Shown piece after piece: positions 1 through 7,114 of a stretch of DNA of 13,586 bases. The first letter of the stretch is position 1. Every line of letters starts with the position of its first letter. The stretch comes from Rhodoluna sp. (GTDB lineage Bacteria; Actinomycetota; Actinomycetes; Actinomycetales; Microbacteriaceae). Under the pieces are notes generated by a model. It was not told the DNA's origin. It saw only the letters and a program-made list of their open reading frames with translations, and did not search any database. A program made the translations under genes and the position numbers. The stretch spans positions 1 to 13,586 of the forward strand of contig JAPLAJ010000102.1 in NCBI GenBank assembly GCA_026393335.1, in the 5' to 3' direction.

Positions 1-1039
1 AACGGTTACCAGCTGAGTAAACAAGGTTTACTGGAGCTTCGAAACCAGGAACTAGACGACGGTAGCTGTTAACTGTTGGGTTAGTGAAAGCAAGCAAGCT
101 TGGAGCGTGCTTTAGTAGTCCACCGATGTACCAGCGAGCCATGTCTGATAGACCTCCGTAGCCGTTCTCGTCATAGAACAATGGCTTGCCATCTTTCCAT
201 AGTGACTGGTGAACGTGCATACCTGAACCGTTGTCACCCATAAGTGGCTTAGGCATGAAGGTAGCTGTCTTGTTGTAGTTGTATGAGGTGTTCTTCACGA
301 TGTACTTGAACTTCAAAACATCATCAGCTGATTGAACAAGTGTGTTGAATCTGTAGTTGATTTCACACTGACCAGCAGTTCCAACTTCGTGGTGGCTGCG
401 CTCAACAACTAGGCCAGCCTTTTCTAGGTTTAGAACGATTTCGTCGCGGATGTCAGCTAGGTGATCTACAGGTGAGACAGGGAAGTAACCACCCTTGTAA
501 GGTGTCTTGTTTCCTAGGTTACGACCACCATCTGATTCAGTCTCGCGAGCTGAGTTCCATGCACCTTCGATTGAATCAACGAAGTGGTAAGCAGTGTTTG
601 ACTTTGACTCAAAGCGAACTTCGTCGAAGATGAAGAATTCAGCTTCAGGAGCGAAGAATGCAGTGTCAGCAATACCTGTTGATGCAAGGTAAGCCTCCGC
701 CTTCTTAGCAACCTGACGAGGGTCACGGTGATAGATCTCACCATTACGTGGGTTGTAGATATCGAAGTTGATGATCAGAGTCTTCTCAACACGGAATGTG
801 TCAAGGTAAGCAGTTGTTACATCTGGAATCAACTGCATGTCTGATTCGTGGATAGATGCGAAACCTCTAATTGAGGACGCATCGAATAGCTGGCCATTGA
901 CAAAGAAGTCTTCATCAATCTGGCTTACCGGCAAGTTGAAGTGTTGCTGGACACCAGGTAGATCTGTGAAGCGAACGTCGAGGAATTTGACATCTTCATC
1001 CTTGATGAATTTGATGACCTCGGATGCTGATTTAAACAT
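1..1039 (-). CDS. glnA: Glutamine synthetase type I, partial (C-terminus beyond left edge)
   Basis: ATP-dependent ligation of ammonia to glutamate, the main step of nitrogen assimilation; a cytoplasmic dodecamer in this family. The 346 visible residues cover the beta-grasp N-domain and most of the catalytic domain; about 125 C-terminal residues of the usual ~470 are missing, including the region of the adenylylated tyrosine. Visible active-site motifs are PEAEFFIF (E132, E134), HHEVGTAGQCEI (E218, E226), NGSGMHVH (H275, H277) and NSYRRLVPGFEAP (R327, E334). The usual FDGSS signature reads FDASS (Ala54), while the aspartate before it is kept. The ATG at 1039 follows a GAAGGG ribosome site about 11 nt upstream and gives the standard MFKSASEVIKFI start. 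It lies downstream of the DUF4191 gene on the same strand, behind its own 118-bp leader. Identity is certain; the open left edge prevents checking the C-terminus. Confidence 0.97.
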   Translation of the reverse strand, partial: MFKSASEVIKFIKDEDVKFLDVRFTDLPGVQQHFNLPVSQIDEDFFVNGQLFDASSIRGFASIHESDMQLIPDVTTAYLDTFRVEKTLIINFDIYNPRNGEIYHRDPRQVAKKAEAYLASTGIADTAFFAPEAEFFIFDEVRFESKSNTAYHFVDSIEGAWNSARETESDGGRNLGNKTPYKGGYFPVSPVDHLADIRDEIVLNLEKAGLVVERSHHEVGTAGQCEINYRFNTLVQSADDVLKFKYIVKNTSYNYNKTATFMPKPLMGDNGSGMHVHQSLWKDGKPLFYDENGYGGLSDMARWYIGGLLKHAPSLLAFTNPTVNSYRRLVPGFEAPVNLVYSAGNR

Positions 1040-1069
1040 AGGGTTAGCCCTTCAAAGGTTTTTGGGATC

Positions 1070-1087
1070 GAGCGTTCCGTTACGCTC
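1070..1087 (-). repeat. Inverted repeat in glnA leader
   Basis: Perfect 6-bp arms GAGCGT and ACGCTC with a 6-nt loop, 31-48 nt upstream of the glnA ATG. It would lie at the very 5' end of the mRNA if the proposed promoter is right. It could be an operator overlapping the start site or a 5' stabilising hairpin. It is not followed by a T run, so it is not an intrinsic terminator. Confidence 0.45.
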
Positions 1088-1095
1088 ACATCAAC

Positions 1096-1126
1096 TTTAT
1101 AGGGCAGTTCCCTGTGTTTCGGCCAA
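1096..1126 (-). promoter_or_regulatory. Candidate glnA promoter
   Basis: Reading leftward, TTGGCC (1126-1121) and TATAAA (1101-1096) are separated by 19 bp, which is longer than ideal, so the -35 is weak. The -10 match is good and would place the transcript start near 1089, about 50 nt before the glnA ATG. Inferred from sequence only; read-through from the DUF4191 gene is also possible because no terminator is visible between the two genes. Confidence 0.35.
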
Positions 1127-1147
1127 TCAATGTTTCGGGATTGTAAA
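1116..1147 (-). promoter_or_regulatory. GlnR-like box and direct repeat upstream of glnA
   Basis: On the glnA strand, TTTAC-N6-GAAAC (1147-1132) fits the gTnAC-n6-GaAAC half of the actinobacterial GlnR consensus. A second GAAAC (1120-1116) lies 16 bp further on as part of a direct repeat CCGAAACA-N8-CCGAAACA. The box centre is about 50 bp upstream of the inferred transcript start, a normal position for an activator. The spacing of the second unit does not fit the full four-part GlnR consensus, so the assignment is tentative. Confidence 0.3.
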
Positions 1148-1157
1148 ACTTCTGAAC

Positions 1158-1871
1158 CTACTGAATTCGGCGGGAAGCCCTCATCTTCATTGGGTCGATG
1201 CCCTTAGGGATTGGTAGGCCTGAACGGCTGTCAATTGAGGCCAATCTGTTCTGAACGGCAGCGATTTCAGCTCTGTTTAGGGATCTCTTGAGCTTAGAAA
1301 TCTTCTTGTGAAGCTGACCCAGGGGCACACCTTCGCCGTCTTGAGCGCTGTAGAAAGTGTGCACTGTAACGCCAGTAGCGAGTCTTTGGACCTTGCGGCG
1401 CTCTTCCTCAAGCATTGCCTTGGCGCTTGTTTTAGCCCCTTCAGCCATAAGAACAACACCTGCTGGGCCAACGATACGGAAAACCATGTCCTTAGTTCTT
1501 GGATTTACTGCAACCGGCTGGTTGTTGCCCTTCCAACGTCTGCGGGTCAATGTGCCAACTGTGATTGAAATGCGACCTGGTTCGTTTTCGTACTTCTTGA
1601 AAATAGCTGAGTTAGCTCTTCTGGTCATGGTCAGTAGCAGGGTCAAATAACCAGTAACGATGGCAAGAATTGCCCAGATTACTATTCCAAGGAAAGCGAA
1701 GCCAGAAATAATTGATCCAAGGACGAGGATCACTAAGAATATTAGGACTCCGAAGAATATACCTAGCGGCATTGCCTTAGGGTCGACCTCTTTTAGGAAC
1801 TTGACCTGCTCACGGAACTGAGAAAACAGTCCTTTGCCTTTAGGTTTGAGTACTTTTTCTTTTTTCGCCAT
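1158..1871 (-). CDS. DUF4191 family membrane protein
   Basis: A 237-residue actinobacterial membrane protein of unknown function that usually sits beside lipA, as here. A short lysine-rich N-terminus (about residues 1-30) is followed by two hydrophobic segments at about 34-53 and 58-81. A basic cytoplasmic C-terminal domain follows, containing RRANSAIFKKYENEPGR and ending in a basic tail. The ATG at 1871 is preceded by AAAGGCAG about 8 nt upstream. It begins 21 bp after the lipA stop, so it is probably co-transcribed with lipB-lipA. In many actinobacteria an RDD-family protein follows DUF4191 before glnA; here only 118 bp of leader separate them. The family assignment rests on architecture and context; the function is unknown. 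Confidence 0.85.
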   Translation of the reverse strand: MAKKEKVLKPKGKGLFSQFREQVKFLKEVDPKAMPLGIFFGVLIFLVILVLGSIISGFAFLGIVIWAILAIVTGYLTLLLTMTRRANSAIFKKYENEPGRISITVGTLTRRRWKGNNQPVAVNPRTKDMVFRIVGPAGVVLMAEGAKTSAKAMLEEERRKVQRLATGVTVHTFYSAQDGEGVPLGQLHKKISKLKRSLNRAEIAAVQNRLASIDSRSGLPIPKGIDPMKMRASRRIQ

Positions 1872-1892
1872 TGTTCTGCCTTTTCGTCTTCT

Positions 1893-2891
1893 TTACTTTA
1901 CCGCTTGGCTGAAGCCATCCTTGGCAGCAGCTTCGGCTAGATGTTGTAGATGCTCAGGGATCTCATCGCCACGCTTAATCATGCTTTGGGCCCAGAGTCT
2001 TCCTGCTCTGTAGCTGCTTCTAACCAGTGGACCGCTCAAGACACCGAGGTAACCCATTGATTCAGCTATTTCTTTGAGTTCAACGAACTCTTGAGGCTTC
2101 ACCCAACGAGAGACTGGATGATGTCTGACTGTAGGTCGCAGGTACTGGGTGATTGTGATGATGTCAGTTCCAGCGTCGTAGAGATCTTGTAGGGCTTGAA
2201 CAACTTCAGAGATTTCTTCACCCATACCAAGAATCAAATTGCTTTTAGTAACCATGCCAGCGTTGCGTCCTTGGGTGATCACATCTAAAGAACGGTCATA
2301 GGTGAAAGCAGGTCTAATCTGCTTGAAGATACGTGGAACTGTTTCAACGTTGTGCGCAAACACCTCAGGTTTAGCATCGAAGATCTTTTGTAGTAGTTCT
2401 GGTTTACCGGAAAAGTCAGGAATAAGAATCTCAACACCAGTACCAGGGGACTGTTTGTGTATTTGACGAATAGTTTCGGCATAAAGCCATGAACCCTCAT
2501 CTGGTAGGTCATCTCTAGCTACACCTGTAACTGTGGCGTAACGAAGAGCCATCTTCTTCACAGACTGACCGACTCTTCGTGGTTCATCTGGATCTAGGTT
2601 CGCAGGCTTACCTGTATCAATCTGACAGAAGTCGCAACGTCTTGTGCACTGTGCTCCACCAATAAGGAATGTTGCTTCACGATCTTCCCAACATTCAAAT
2701 ATGTTTGGGCATCCAGCTTCTTGGCAGACTGTGTGCAAGCCCTCAGTTTTTACTAGCGAGTGCAGAGCTTGATACTCAGGACCCATCTTGGCTTTTGTCT
2801 TGATCCACTCAGGCTTGCGCTCGATAGGAGTTTCAGCATTTCGAGCTTCGACTCGAAGCATTCTTTTAGGTGCTACTGGCTCTTCGCTCAT
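1893..2891 (-). CDS. lipA: Lipoyl synthase (radical SAM)
   Basis: Inserts two sulfurs into the octanoyl group carried on lipoyl domains, the last step of lipoate assembly; cytoplasmic, with two [4Fe-4S] clusters. The auxiliary-cluster motif C-X4-C-X5-C is at C56, C61 and C67, and the radical SAM motif CTRRCDFC is at C82, C86 and C89. The C-terminal RSSYRAG motif (serines 292/293) holds the serine that ligates the auxiliary cluster. At 332 residues it is full length for the actinobacterial enzyme. The start overlaps the lipB stop as ATGA (4 bp), with an AAAGGGTG ribosome site inside lipB, which indicates translational coupling. The nearby sucB product carries a lipoyl domain and is a likely substrate. 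Confidence 0.98.
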   Translation of the reverse strand: MSEEPVAPKRMLRVEARNAETPIERKPEWIKTKAKMGPEYQALHSLVKTEGLHTVCQEAGCPNIFECWEDREATFLIGGAQCTRRCDFCQIDTGKPANLDPDEPRRVGQSVKKMALRYATVTGVARDDLPDEGSWLYAETIRQIHKQSPGTGVEILIPDFSGKPELLQKIFDAKPEVFAHNVETVPRIFKQIRPAFTYDRSLDVITQGRNAGMVTKSNLILGMGEEISEVVQALQDLYDAGTDIITITQYLRPTVRHHPVSRWVKPQEFVELKEIAESMGYLGVLSGPLVRSSYRAGRLWAQSMIKRGDEIPEHLQHLAEAAAKDGFSQAVK

Positions 2892-3523
2892 ATCAGCACC
2901 CTTTCTATCTCAAGCAGTCTTCTTTGAATAACTTCAGCTGCCATAGCAGGAGTTACATCGCGTTTGAGCAACTCGCTTATCGTACTCGTAGCAGCGTCCT
3001 TGATGCCGCAAGCGATGATGGTTTCGTAAGGATCTAGAGAGTTATTACAGTTCAAAGCAAAACCATGCATGGTTACTTTCTCTGCTACCCGGATACCGAT
3101 AGCTGCAATCTTCACATGGGTATCGCCAACTGGTGCCCAAACTCCAGATCGACCTTCAACTCGTTCTGTGTGTAGACCTAGGTCACTTATCGAATCTATG
3201 AGAACCTGTTCCAGCCAACGTACGTATCCGACCACATCGATTGGATCTGGTAAACGCATAATCGGATAGCCAACTAGCTGACCTGGTCCGTGCCAAGTGA
3301 TTTTCCCGCCACGGTCAACATCTATAACAGGTGTGCCATCAACTGGACGCTCTTCGTCTTCAGTTCTTTTACCAGCTGTGTAGACACCATCGTGTTCCAA
3401 AAGTAAGACTGTATTTGGTCGTTCCCCACTTACTACCTGAGCATGAACTTCTCTTTGGATGTCCCAAGCCCGTTGATAGTCCACATAGTTGGGGGCTAAA
3501 CCTAATACTTCGAAGTCGGGCAT
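2888..3523 (-). CDS. lipB: Lipoyl(octanoyl) transferase
   Basis: Moves octanoate from acyl carrier protein to the lysine of apo lipoyl domains, giving the substrate for LipA. The family signature RGGKITWHGPGQLVGYP spans residues 71-87. The catalytic pair is K138 (HVKIAAIGIR) and C172 (IIACGIKDAATSTIS), and all key residues are present. At 211 residues it is a normal length for an actinobacterial LipB. The ATG at 3523 gives the right N-terminus but has no ribosome site; TAGAAT lies 6 nt upstream, so the message may be leaderless. It heads the lipB-lipA-DUF4191 unit and is divergent from the unknown membrane-protein gene. Confidence 0.97.
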   Translation of the reverse strand: MPDFEVLGLAPNYVDYQRAWDIQREVHAQVVSGERPNTVLLLEHDGVYTAGKRTEDEERPVDGTPVIDVDRGGKITWHGPGQLVGYPIMRLPDPIDVVGYVRWLEQVLIDSISDLGLHTERVEGRSGVWAPVGDTHVKIAAIGIRVAEKVTMHGFALNCNNSLDPYETIIACGIKDAATSTISELLKRDVTPAMAAEVIQRRLLEIERVLI

Positions 3524-3529
3524 GACTCA

Positions 3530-3535
3530 ATTCTA
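3530..3535 (-). promoter_or_regulatory. Candidate leaderless promoter -10 for lipB
   Basis: TAGAAT on the minus strand is separated from the lipB ATG by 6 nt, which would put transcription start at or next to the A of the start codon. No Shine-Dalgarno sequence is seen. No strong -35 exists; CTTTTG/TTTTGC lies 16-17 bp upstream. The same arrangement is found before the PAC2 gene at 8643. Confidence 0.45.
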
Positions 3536-3607
3536 AATCCCATCCACAGGTGCAAAAGACCTTCAGTTATCCACTCAAACTAGGCATTGAGTCCCTTAAA
3601 GCAAACA

Positions 3608-4300
3608 ATGTCTAAAACTAGTGAGATGTTCGCAGCCAGAAAGCCCTCGCTTCGGTACTTTGCGGTCATCGAAAGGACGCAAAGAAGCCTTATTGGGTCC
3701 ACCTGGTTAGTGCGGGATAGAAGAAACCCGCTACGTAAGCAGTTCTTGTTTGTGCCTTCGCGGTTTCGTTCTTGGCCCATTTGGTTGAGCAGGCTAGAAA
3801 TGATGGAACCGACTCCTACAAGACTTCGAAACGGAAGAGTGGCAGTTCTGCTTTCTGCTCCCGATGCCAAAAGAATCAAGAACGAACTCAAGAACAAAGC
3901 CAAAAAAGGAGTTCTCAAACTGAATGCGATGACTGGTTTTGAAAGTGATCAACCAAAGAGCAAGCTCCGCACGGTAATTCTGCCCGCCCTAGCAATTTTT
4001 ATGTGTCTCTTATTCTTTGTTCCTAAAGAGCAATCCGCTGCGACGCAAGTAGTTAAGCAGATACCAAAAGAGAAACAAGAGATTGCATGTGCCAGTCCGA
4101 TCCCATCTGGAGCGCAAGTCTTGGGCAAACTTGAAAAGTTTGGTTTGATTTACATTCAAGACCATAGATACAAAATAGCTAGCTTCCAAAGGCTAGGGGG
4201 ATTAGCTCAGGTGAAGCTAAAAAGAGTATGCGACAAAACTTATCTGCGATTAGATCTTTGGTCCGATGGAGCTCAACTAAAAGTTGAAAAGGTTTATTAG
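3608..4300 (+). CDS. Hypothetical single-pass membrane protein
   Basis: Not recognised. From the ATG at 3608 it has 230 residues; an in-frame TTG at 3587 would add seven, and an ATG at 3626 is also possible. No start has a strong ribosome site; AAAG lies 6 nt before 3608. A basic, Arg-rich N-terminal part of about 120 residues holds several tryptophans and the stretch RNGRVAVLLSAPDAKRIKNE. One hydrophobic segment follows (LRTVILPALAIFMCLLFFV, about residues 121-139), then an exported-looking C-terminal domain of about 90 residues with just two cysteines, about 47 apart, that could form a disulfide. Positive charge before the segment suggests N-in/C-out topology. The gene lies divergent from lipB and convergent with sucB. 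A stop-free reading frame filling the gap between two known genes supports it as real, but no function can be given. Confidence 0.7.
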   Translation: MSKTSEMFAARKPSLRYFAVIERTQRSLIGSTWLVRDRRNPLRKQFLFVPSRFRSWPIWLSRLEMMEPTPTRLRNGRVAVLLSAPDAKRIKNELKNKAKKGVLKLNAMTGFESDQPKSKLRTVILPALAIFMCLLFFVPKEQSAATQVVKQIPKEKQEIACASPIPSGAQVLGKLEKFGLIYIQDHRYKIASFQRLGGLAQVKLKRVCDKTYLRLDLWSDGAQLKVEKVY

Positions 4301-5649
4301 AAACCGAAGTTTGCCTGGAAGTTAGCCTCTTCCAAACGAGACTTCACATCAACCAAGAAACGACTTGCATCGGCGCCATCAATGATTCTGTGGTCATAAG
4401 ACAAGGCTAGATAGACCATGCTACGAATAGCGATACTGTCTTGACCGTTCTCATCAGTTACTACAACCGGACGCTTTGCAACTACACCAGTTCCTAAAAT
4501 TGCTGACTGAGGTAAGAAGACAACAGGAGTGTCAAACAAAGCACCTCTAGAGCCAGTGTTGGTAAGAGTGAAAGTTCCACCTGATAACTCATCAGGCTTT
4601 AGTTTATTCTCACGTGTTCTAGCAGCCATGTCTGCGATCTGCTGTGCGATTACGCCAAGGCTTAATGTTGCTGCATCTCTAATAACTGGTGTTAGTAGTC
4701 CACGCTCTGTGTCAACAGCGAAGCTGATGTTTTCAGTGGCGTGGTAAACAATATTGTCGCCATCAATTGCAGCGTTGATCTTTGGGTGAGCTCTAAGTGC
4801 TTCAGCAGCTGCTAGCAAGAAGAACGGCATGAAGTTCAACTTCACACCAGTCTTTGCTGTGAATTCTGCCTGCACCTTGGTGCGAAGTTGCGCGATCTTT
4901 GTAACATCAACTTCAACAACGGTTGTGAGTTGTGCACTTGAAACCATCGACGCTACTGCTCTTTCACCAAGAACTTTTCTTAGTCGAGACATCGGCTCAA
5001 CGGTTCCGCGAAGGGCTGAAGTTGTTGGAACGTGAGCAGCTGCTGGAGCAGCGCTTGTTGAAGCACCACTTGCAGCTACAACTACATCTTCACGGCGAAT
5101 ACGACCGCCGACACCGGTACCAGAAACAGTAGCTAGGTTCACTCCGGATTCGGCAGCTAACTTTCTAACCAAAGGAGTCACATAACTAGCATCAGAGTTT
5201 GTTTCAACGTGGGCAACAACAGGTGCTGCAACAGGCGTAGAAACTTGAGGTGTAAATACTGGAAGAGTCGGAGCGGCTACTACTGGAGCAACTACAGGAG
5301 GTGCCACAGGTGCAACAACTGGAGGAGCTGCTACAACAGGAGCTGCAACTACTGGAGGAGCTACTGGCGCTTCGGCTACTGGAGGAGTAGCTGCAGGTGC
5401 AGCACTTGCGGCAACACCATCGGCAACGATTGCAAGGACCGCTCCGACTAGAGCAACTTCATCTTCTTGCACAAGGATCTGCTGAAGGACACCTGCAACA
5501 GGGCTAGGAATCTCAGTGTCAACTTTGTCAGTTGATACTTCAACTAATGGCTCGTCGATTGCAACTGAATCGCCAATCTTCTTAAGCCATCTAGTGACAG
5601 TTCCTTCGGTTACTGATTCACCTAGGGCTGGAAGTTTTACTTCACTCAT
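4297..5649 (-). CDS. sucB: 2-oxoacid dehydrogenase E2 (dihydrolipoamide acyltransferase)
   Basis: Core acyltransferase of the 2-oxoglutarate and/or pyruvate dehydrogenase complex, taking an acyl group from E1 to CoA. A single lipoyl domain covers residues 1-78, with the lipoyl lysine K42 in DKVDTEI. A Pro/Ala/Val-rich flexible linker follows (79-155), then a peripheral subunit-binding domain (about 156-191) and the catalytic domain (about 215-450) with the DHRIIDG active site (H420, D424). The ATG at 5649 has a good GGAG site 7 nt upstream. It lies 29 bp after lpdA (E3) in the same direction; no E1 gene is in the window. Its stop overlaps that of the convergent gene by 4 bp. Succinyl versus acetyl specificity cannot be read from the sequence, and in actinobacteria one E2 may serve both complexes, so the symbol is provisional. 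Confidence 0.93.
   Translation of the reverse strand: MSEVKLPALGESVTEGTVTRWLKKIGDSVAIDEPLVEVSTDKVDTEIPSPVAGVLQQILVQEDEVALVGAVLAIVADGVAASAAPAATPPVAEAPVAPPVVAAPVVAAPPVVAPVAPPVVAPVVAAPTLPVFTPQVSTPVAAPVVAHVETNSDASYVTPLVRKLAAESGVNLATVSGTGVGGRIRREDVVVAASGASTSAAPAAAHVPTTSALRGTVEPMSRLRKVLGERAVASMVSSAQLTTVVEVDVTKIAQLRTKVQAEFTAKTGVKLNFMPFFLLAAAEALRAHPKINAAIDGDNIVYHATENISFAVDTERGLLTPVIRDAATLSLGVIAQQIADMAARTRENKLKPDELSGGTFTLTNTGSRGALFDTPVVFLPQSAILGTGVVAKRPVVVTDENGQDSIAIRSMVYLALSYDHRIIDGADASRFLVDVKSRLEEANFQANFGF
5185..5415 (-). repeat. Low-complexity Pro/Ala/Val linker in E2
   Basis: Encodes about 77 residues of tandem-like APVVAAPPVV and PVAPPVV units between the lipoyl and subunit-binding domains. The DNA is visibly repetitive, with many GGAGCTG and GGTGCAACA-type units on the plus strand. 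This is the usual swinging-arm linker of E2 enzymes, and its length is likely to vary between strains by repeat slippage. Confidence 0.8.
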
Positions 5650-5678
5650 TTATTTACTCCTTGTAAGCAATCTCTAGT

Positions 5679-7055
5679 TTAGGCGTGTGCGTGTAGTGGC
5701 TTACCAGCCAAAGCCATGTGTGCTTCGCCAATGGCTTCGTTCATGGTTGGGTGGGCGTGAACTAGAGAAGCAACTTCCTCAGGGAATGCCTCCCAGTTGA
5801 CGATAAGTTGTGCTTCACCAATTTGTTCTCCAACGCGAGAACCAATCATGTGAATGCCGATAATTGGACCATTGTTGCGGCGAATAAGTTTCACGAATCC
5901 AGCTGTTCCTAGGATCTGGCTCTTACCGTTACCACCTAGGTTGTATTCGTAAACAGAAATGTTGTCTTGGCCGTAAGTTTCGGCTGCCTTTGCTTCGGTT
6001 AGTCCAACTGATGCAATCTCTGGTTCGCTGTAGGTGACCTTTGGAATACCTAGTTCATCAATGGCAGCAGGTCTTAGTCCAGCAATCTCTTCAGCGATGA
6101 AGATACCTTGTTGGAAACCGCGGTGAGCAAGTTGCAGTCCAGGGACGATATCTCCTGCTGCGTAAACCCCAGGTACAGAAGTTTCTAGTCTCTCGTTGGT
6201 CAGAACGTAGCCACGGTCCATCTTGATGCCGTTTTCCTCGTAGCCAAATCCTGCAGTGTTTGGTCCACGACCAACAGCAACCAGCATCAGTTCGCCATCG
6301 AAGCTTTCGCCGTTTTCTAGAGTTGCAACAACACCGGTAGCGCTCTGCTGAACTCCTTGGAATCGAACTCCAGTTTTAAAGTTAATGCCGCGCTTACGGA
6401 ACGCTCTTTCCATAGCCTTGCTAACGGAAGCATCCTCGTTAGGAACAAGAGTGGGAAGACCTTCAATGATGGTTACATCAGTTCCAAATGAACGCCAGAT
6501 AGATGCAAACTCAACTCCGATAACTCCACCACCAAGAACAATCACTTTGCTTGGAACGAAGTCAAGTTGAAGAGCGTGCTCTGATGTGATTACGCGTCCT
6601 CCGATTTCAAGCCCTGGCAATGTCTTGCTGTATGAACCGGTTGCCAGAACAATGTTCTTGCCTGTGTATAGCTCGCCGTTGACAGAGATGGTTTTAGGAG
6701 CAACTAGGGATCCTTCACCTGATACAACAGTGATTTCTTTTGCAGAAACTAGTCCAGTAAGACCCTTGAATAAACGATCAACAATGCCATCGCGGTATTT
6801 GTTAACCTGAGGCATGTCGATGCCCTGGAAAGTAGCTTGAACTCCAACAGCGCCTGCGTCACGAGTCACATCGGCAACCTCTGCTGAGTGCAGTAAAGCT
6901 TTAGTCGGGATACAACCGCGGTGAAGACAGGTGCCACCTAGCTTGTCTCTTTCAATCAGTGCAACTGATAGGCCTAGCTGAGAACTGCGAAGGGCAGCGG
7001 CATAGCCACCGCTTCCGCCACCAAGGATTACGACGTCAAAATTGTGCTCGGCCAA
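5679..7055 (-). CDS. lpdA: Dihydrolipoyl dehydrogenase (E3)
   Basis: FAD- and NAD-dependent enzyme that reoxidises dihydrolipoamide on the E2 lipoyl arm. Visible elements are the N-terminal FAD-binding GGGSGG (residues 12-17), the redox disulfide in GGTCLHRGCIPTK (C43, C48), and the NAD-binding VIVLGGGVIGVEFAS. The second FAD motif VYAAGD and the C-terminal catalytic HAHPTMNE (H435, E440) are also present. At 458 residues it is full length. The start codon is TTG at 7055, and a strong GAGGAG ribosome site 5 nt upstream supports it. It lies 59 bp after pepA and 29 bp before sucB, forming a pepA-lpdA-sucB run. All catalytic residues are intact. Confidence 0.97.
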   Translation of the reverse strand: MAEHNFDVVILGGGSGGYAAALRSSQLGLSVALIERDKLGGTCLHRGCIPTKALLHSAEVADVTRDAGAVGVQATFQGIDMPQVNKYRDGIVDRLFKGLTGLVSAKEITVVSGEGSLVAPKTISVNGELYTGKNIVLATGSYSKTLPGLEIGGRVITSEHALQLDFVPSKVIVLGGGVIGVEFASIWRSFGTDVTIIEGLPTLVPNEDASVSKAMERAFRKRGINFKTGVRFQGVQQSATGVVATLENGESFDGELMLVAVGRGPNTAGFGYEENGIKMDRGYVLTNERLETSVPGVYAAGDIVPGLQLAHRGFQQGIFIAEEIAGLRPAAIDELGIPKVTYSEPEIASVGLTEAKAAETYGQDNISVYEYNLGGNGKSQILGTAGFVKLIRRNNGPIIGIHMIGSRVGEQIGEAQLIVNWEAFPEEVASLVHAHPTMNEAIGEAHMALAGKPLHAHA

Positions 7056-7091
7056 TTTAGCTCCTCAAAGCATGTTGTATTGAAAAAGGGG

Positions 7092-7103
7092 TCTTTATAA
7101 AGA
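7092..7103. repeat. 12-bp palindrome upstream of lpdA
   Basis: TCTTTATAAAGA is a perfect palindrome in the 59-bp pepA-lpdA gap, 37 bp before the lpdA start. It contains TATAAA on the lpdA strand and might be a -10 element or a small operator, but no -35 is apparent at the right distance. It is not followed by a T run in the stem-loop sense, so a terminator is unlikely. Confidence 0.3.
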
Positions 7104-7114
7104 TTACTAGAAGA

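Noticed and set aside
837..1217. Plus-strand open frame of 126 codons opposite glnA and its leader
   Set aside because: It lies antisense to glnA and runs through its promoter region, with no ribosome site or recognisable protein features.
1158..1471. Possible RDD-family gene expected between DUF4191 and glnA
   Set aside because: The spacer between the two genes is only 118 bp and holds no coding frame; the gene is absent here.
3567..3574. TTATCCAC, also at 8616-8623, resembling a DnaA box in two divergent spacers
   Set aside because: Both copies miss the last consensus base (T and G instead of A), are single sites, and no origin genes are near; chance or promoter sequence is more likely.
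4273..4287. Small hairpin TCAACT-AAA-AGTTGA at the end of the orphan gene, beyond the sucB stop on the other strand
   Set aside because: The stem is short and AT-rich, and no T run follows on either strand, so a terminator call is not supported.
5209..5451. Plus-strand open frame rich in Arg, Cys, Tyr and Trp opposite the E2 linker
   Set aside because: Composition is an artefact of the repetitive Pro/Ala/Val codons on the other strand.
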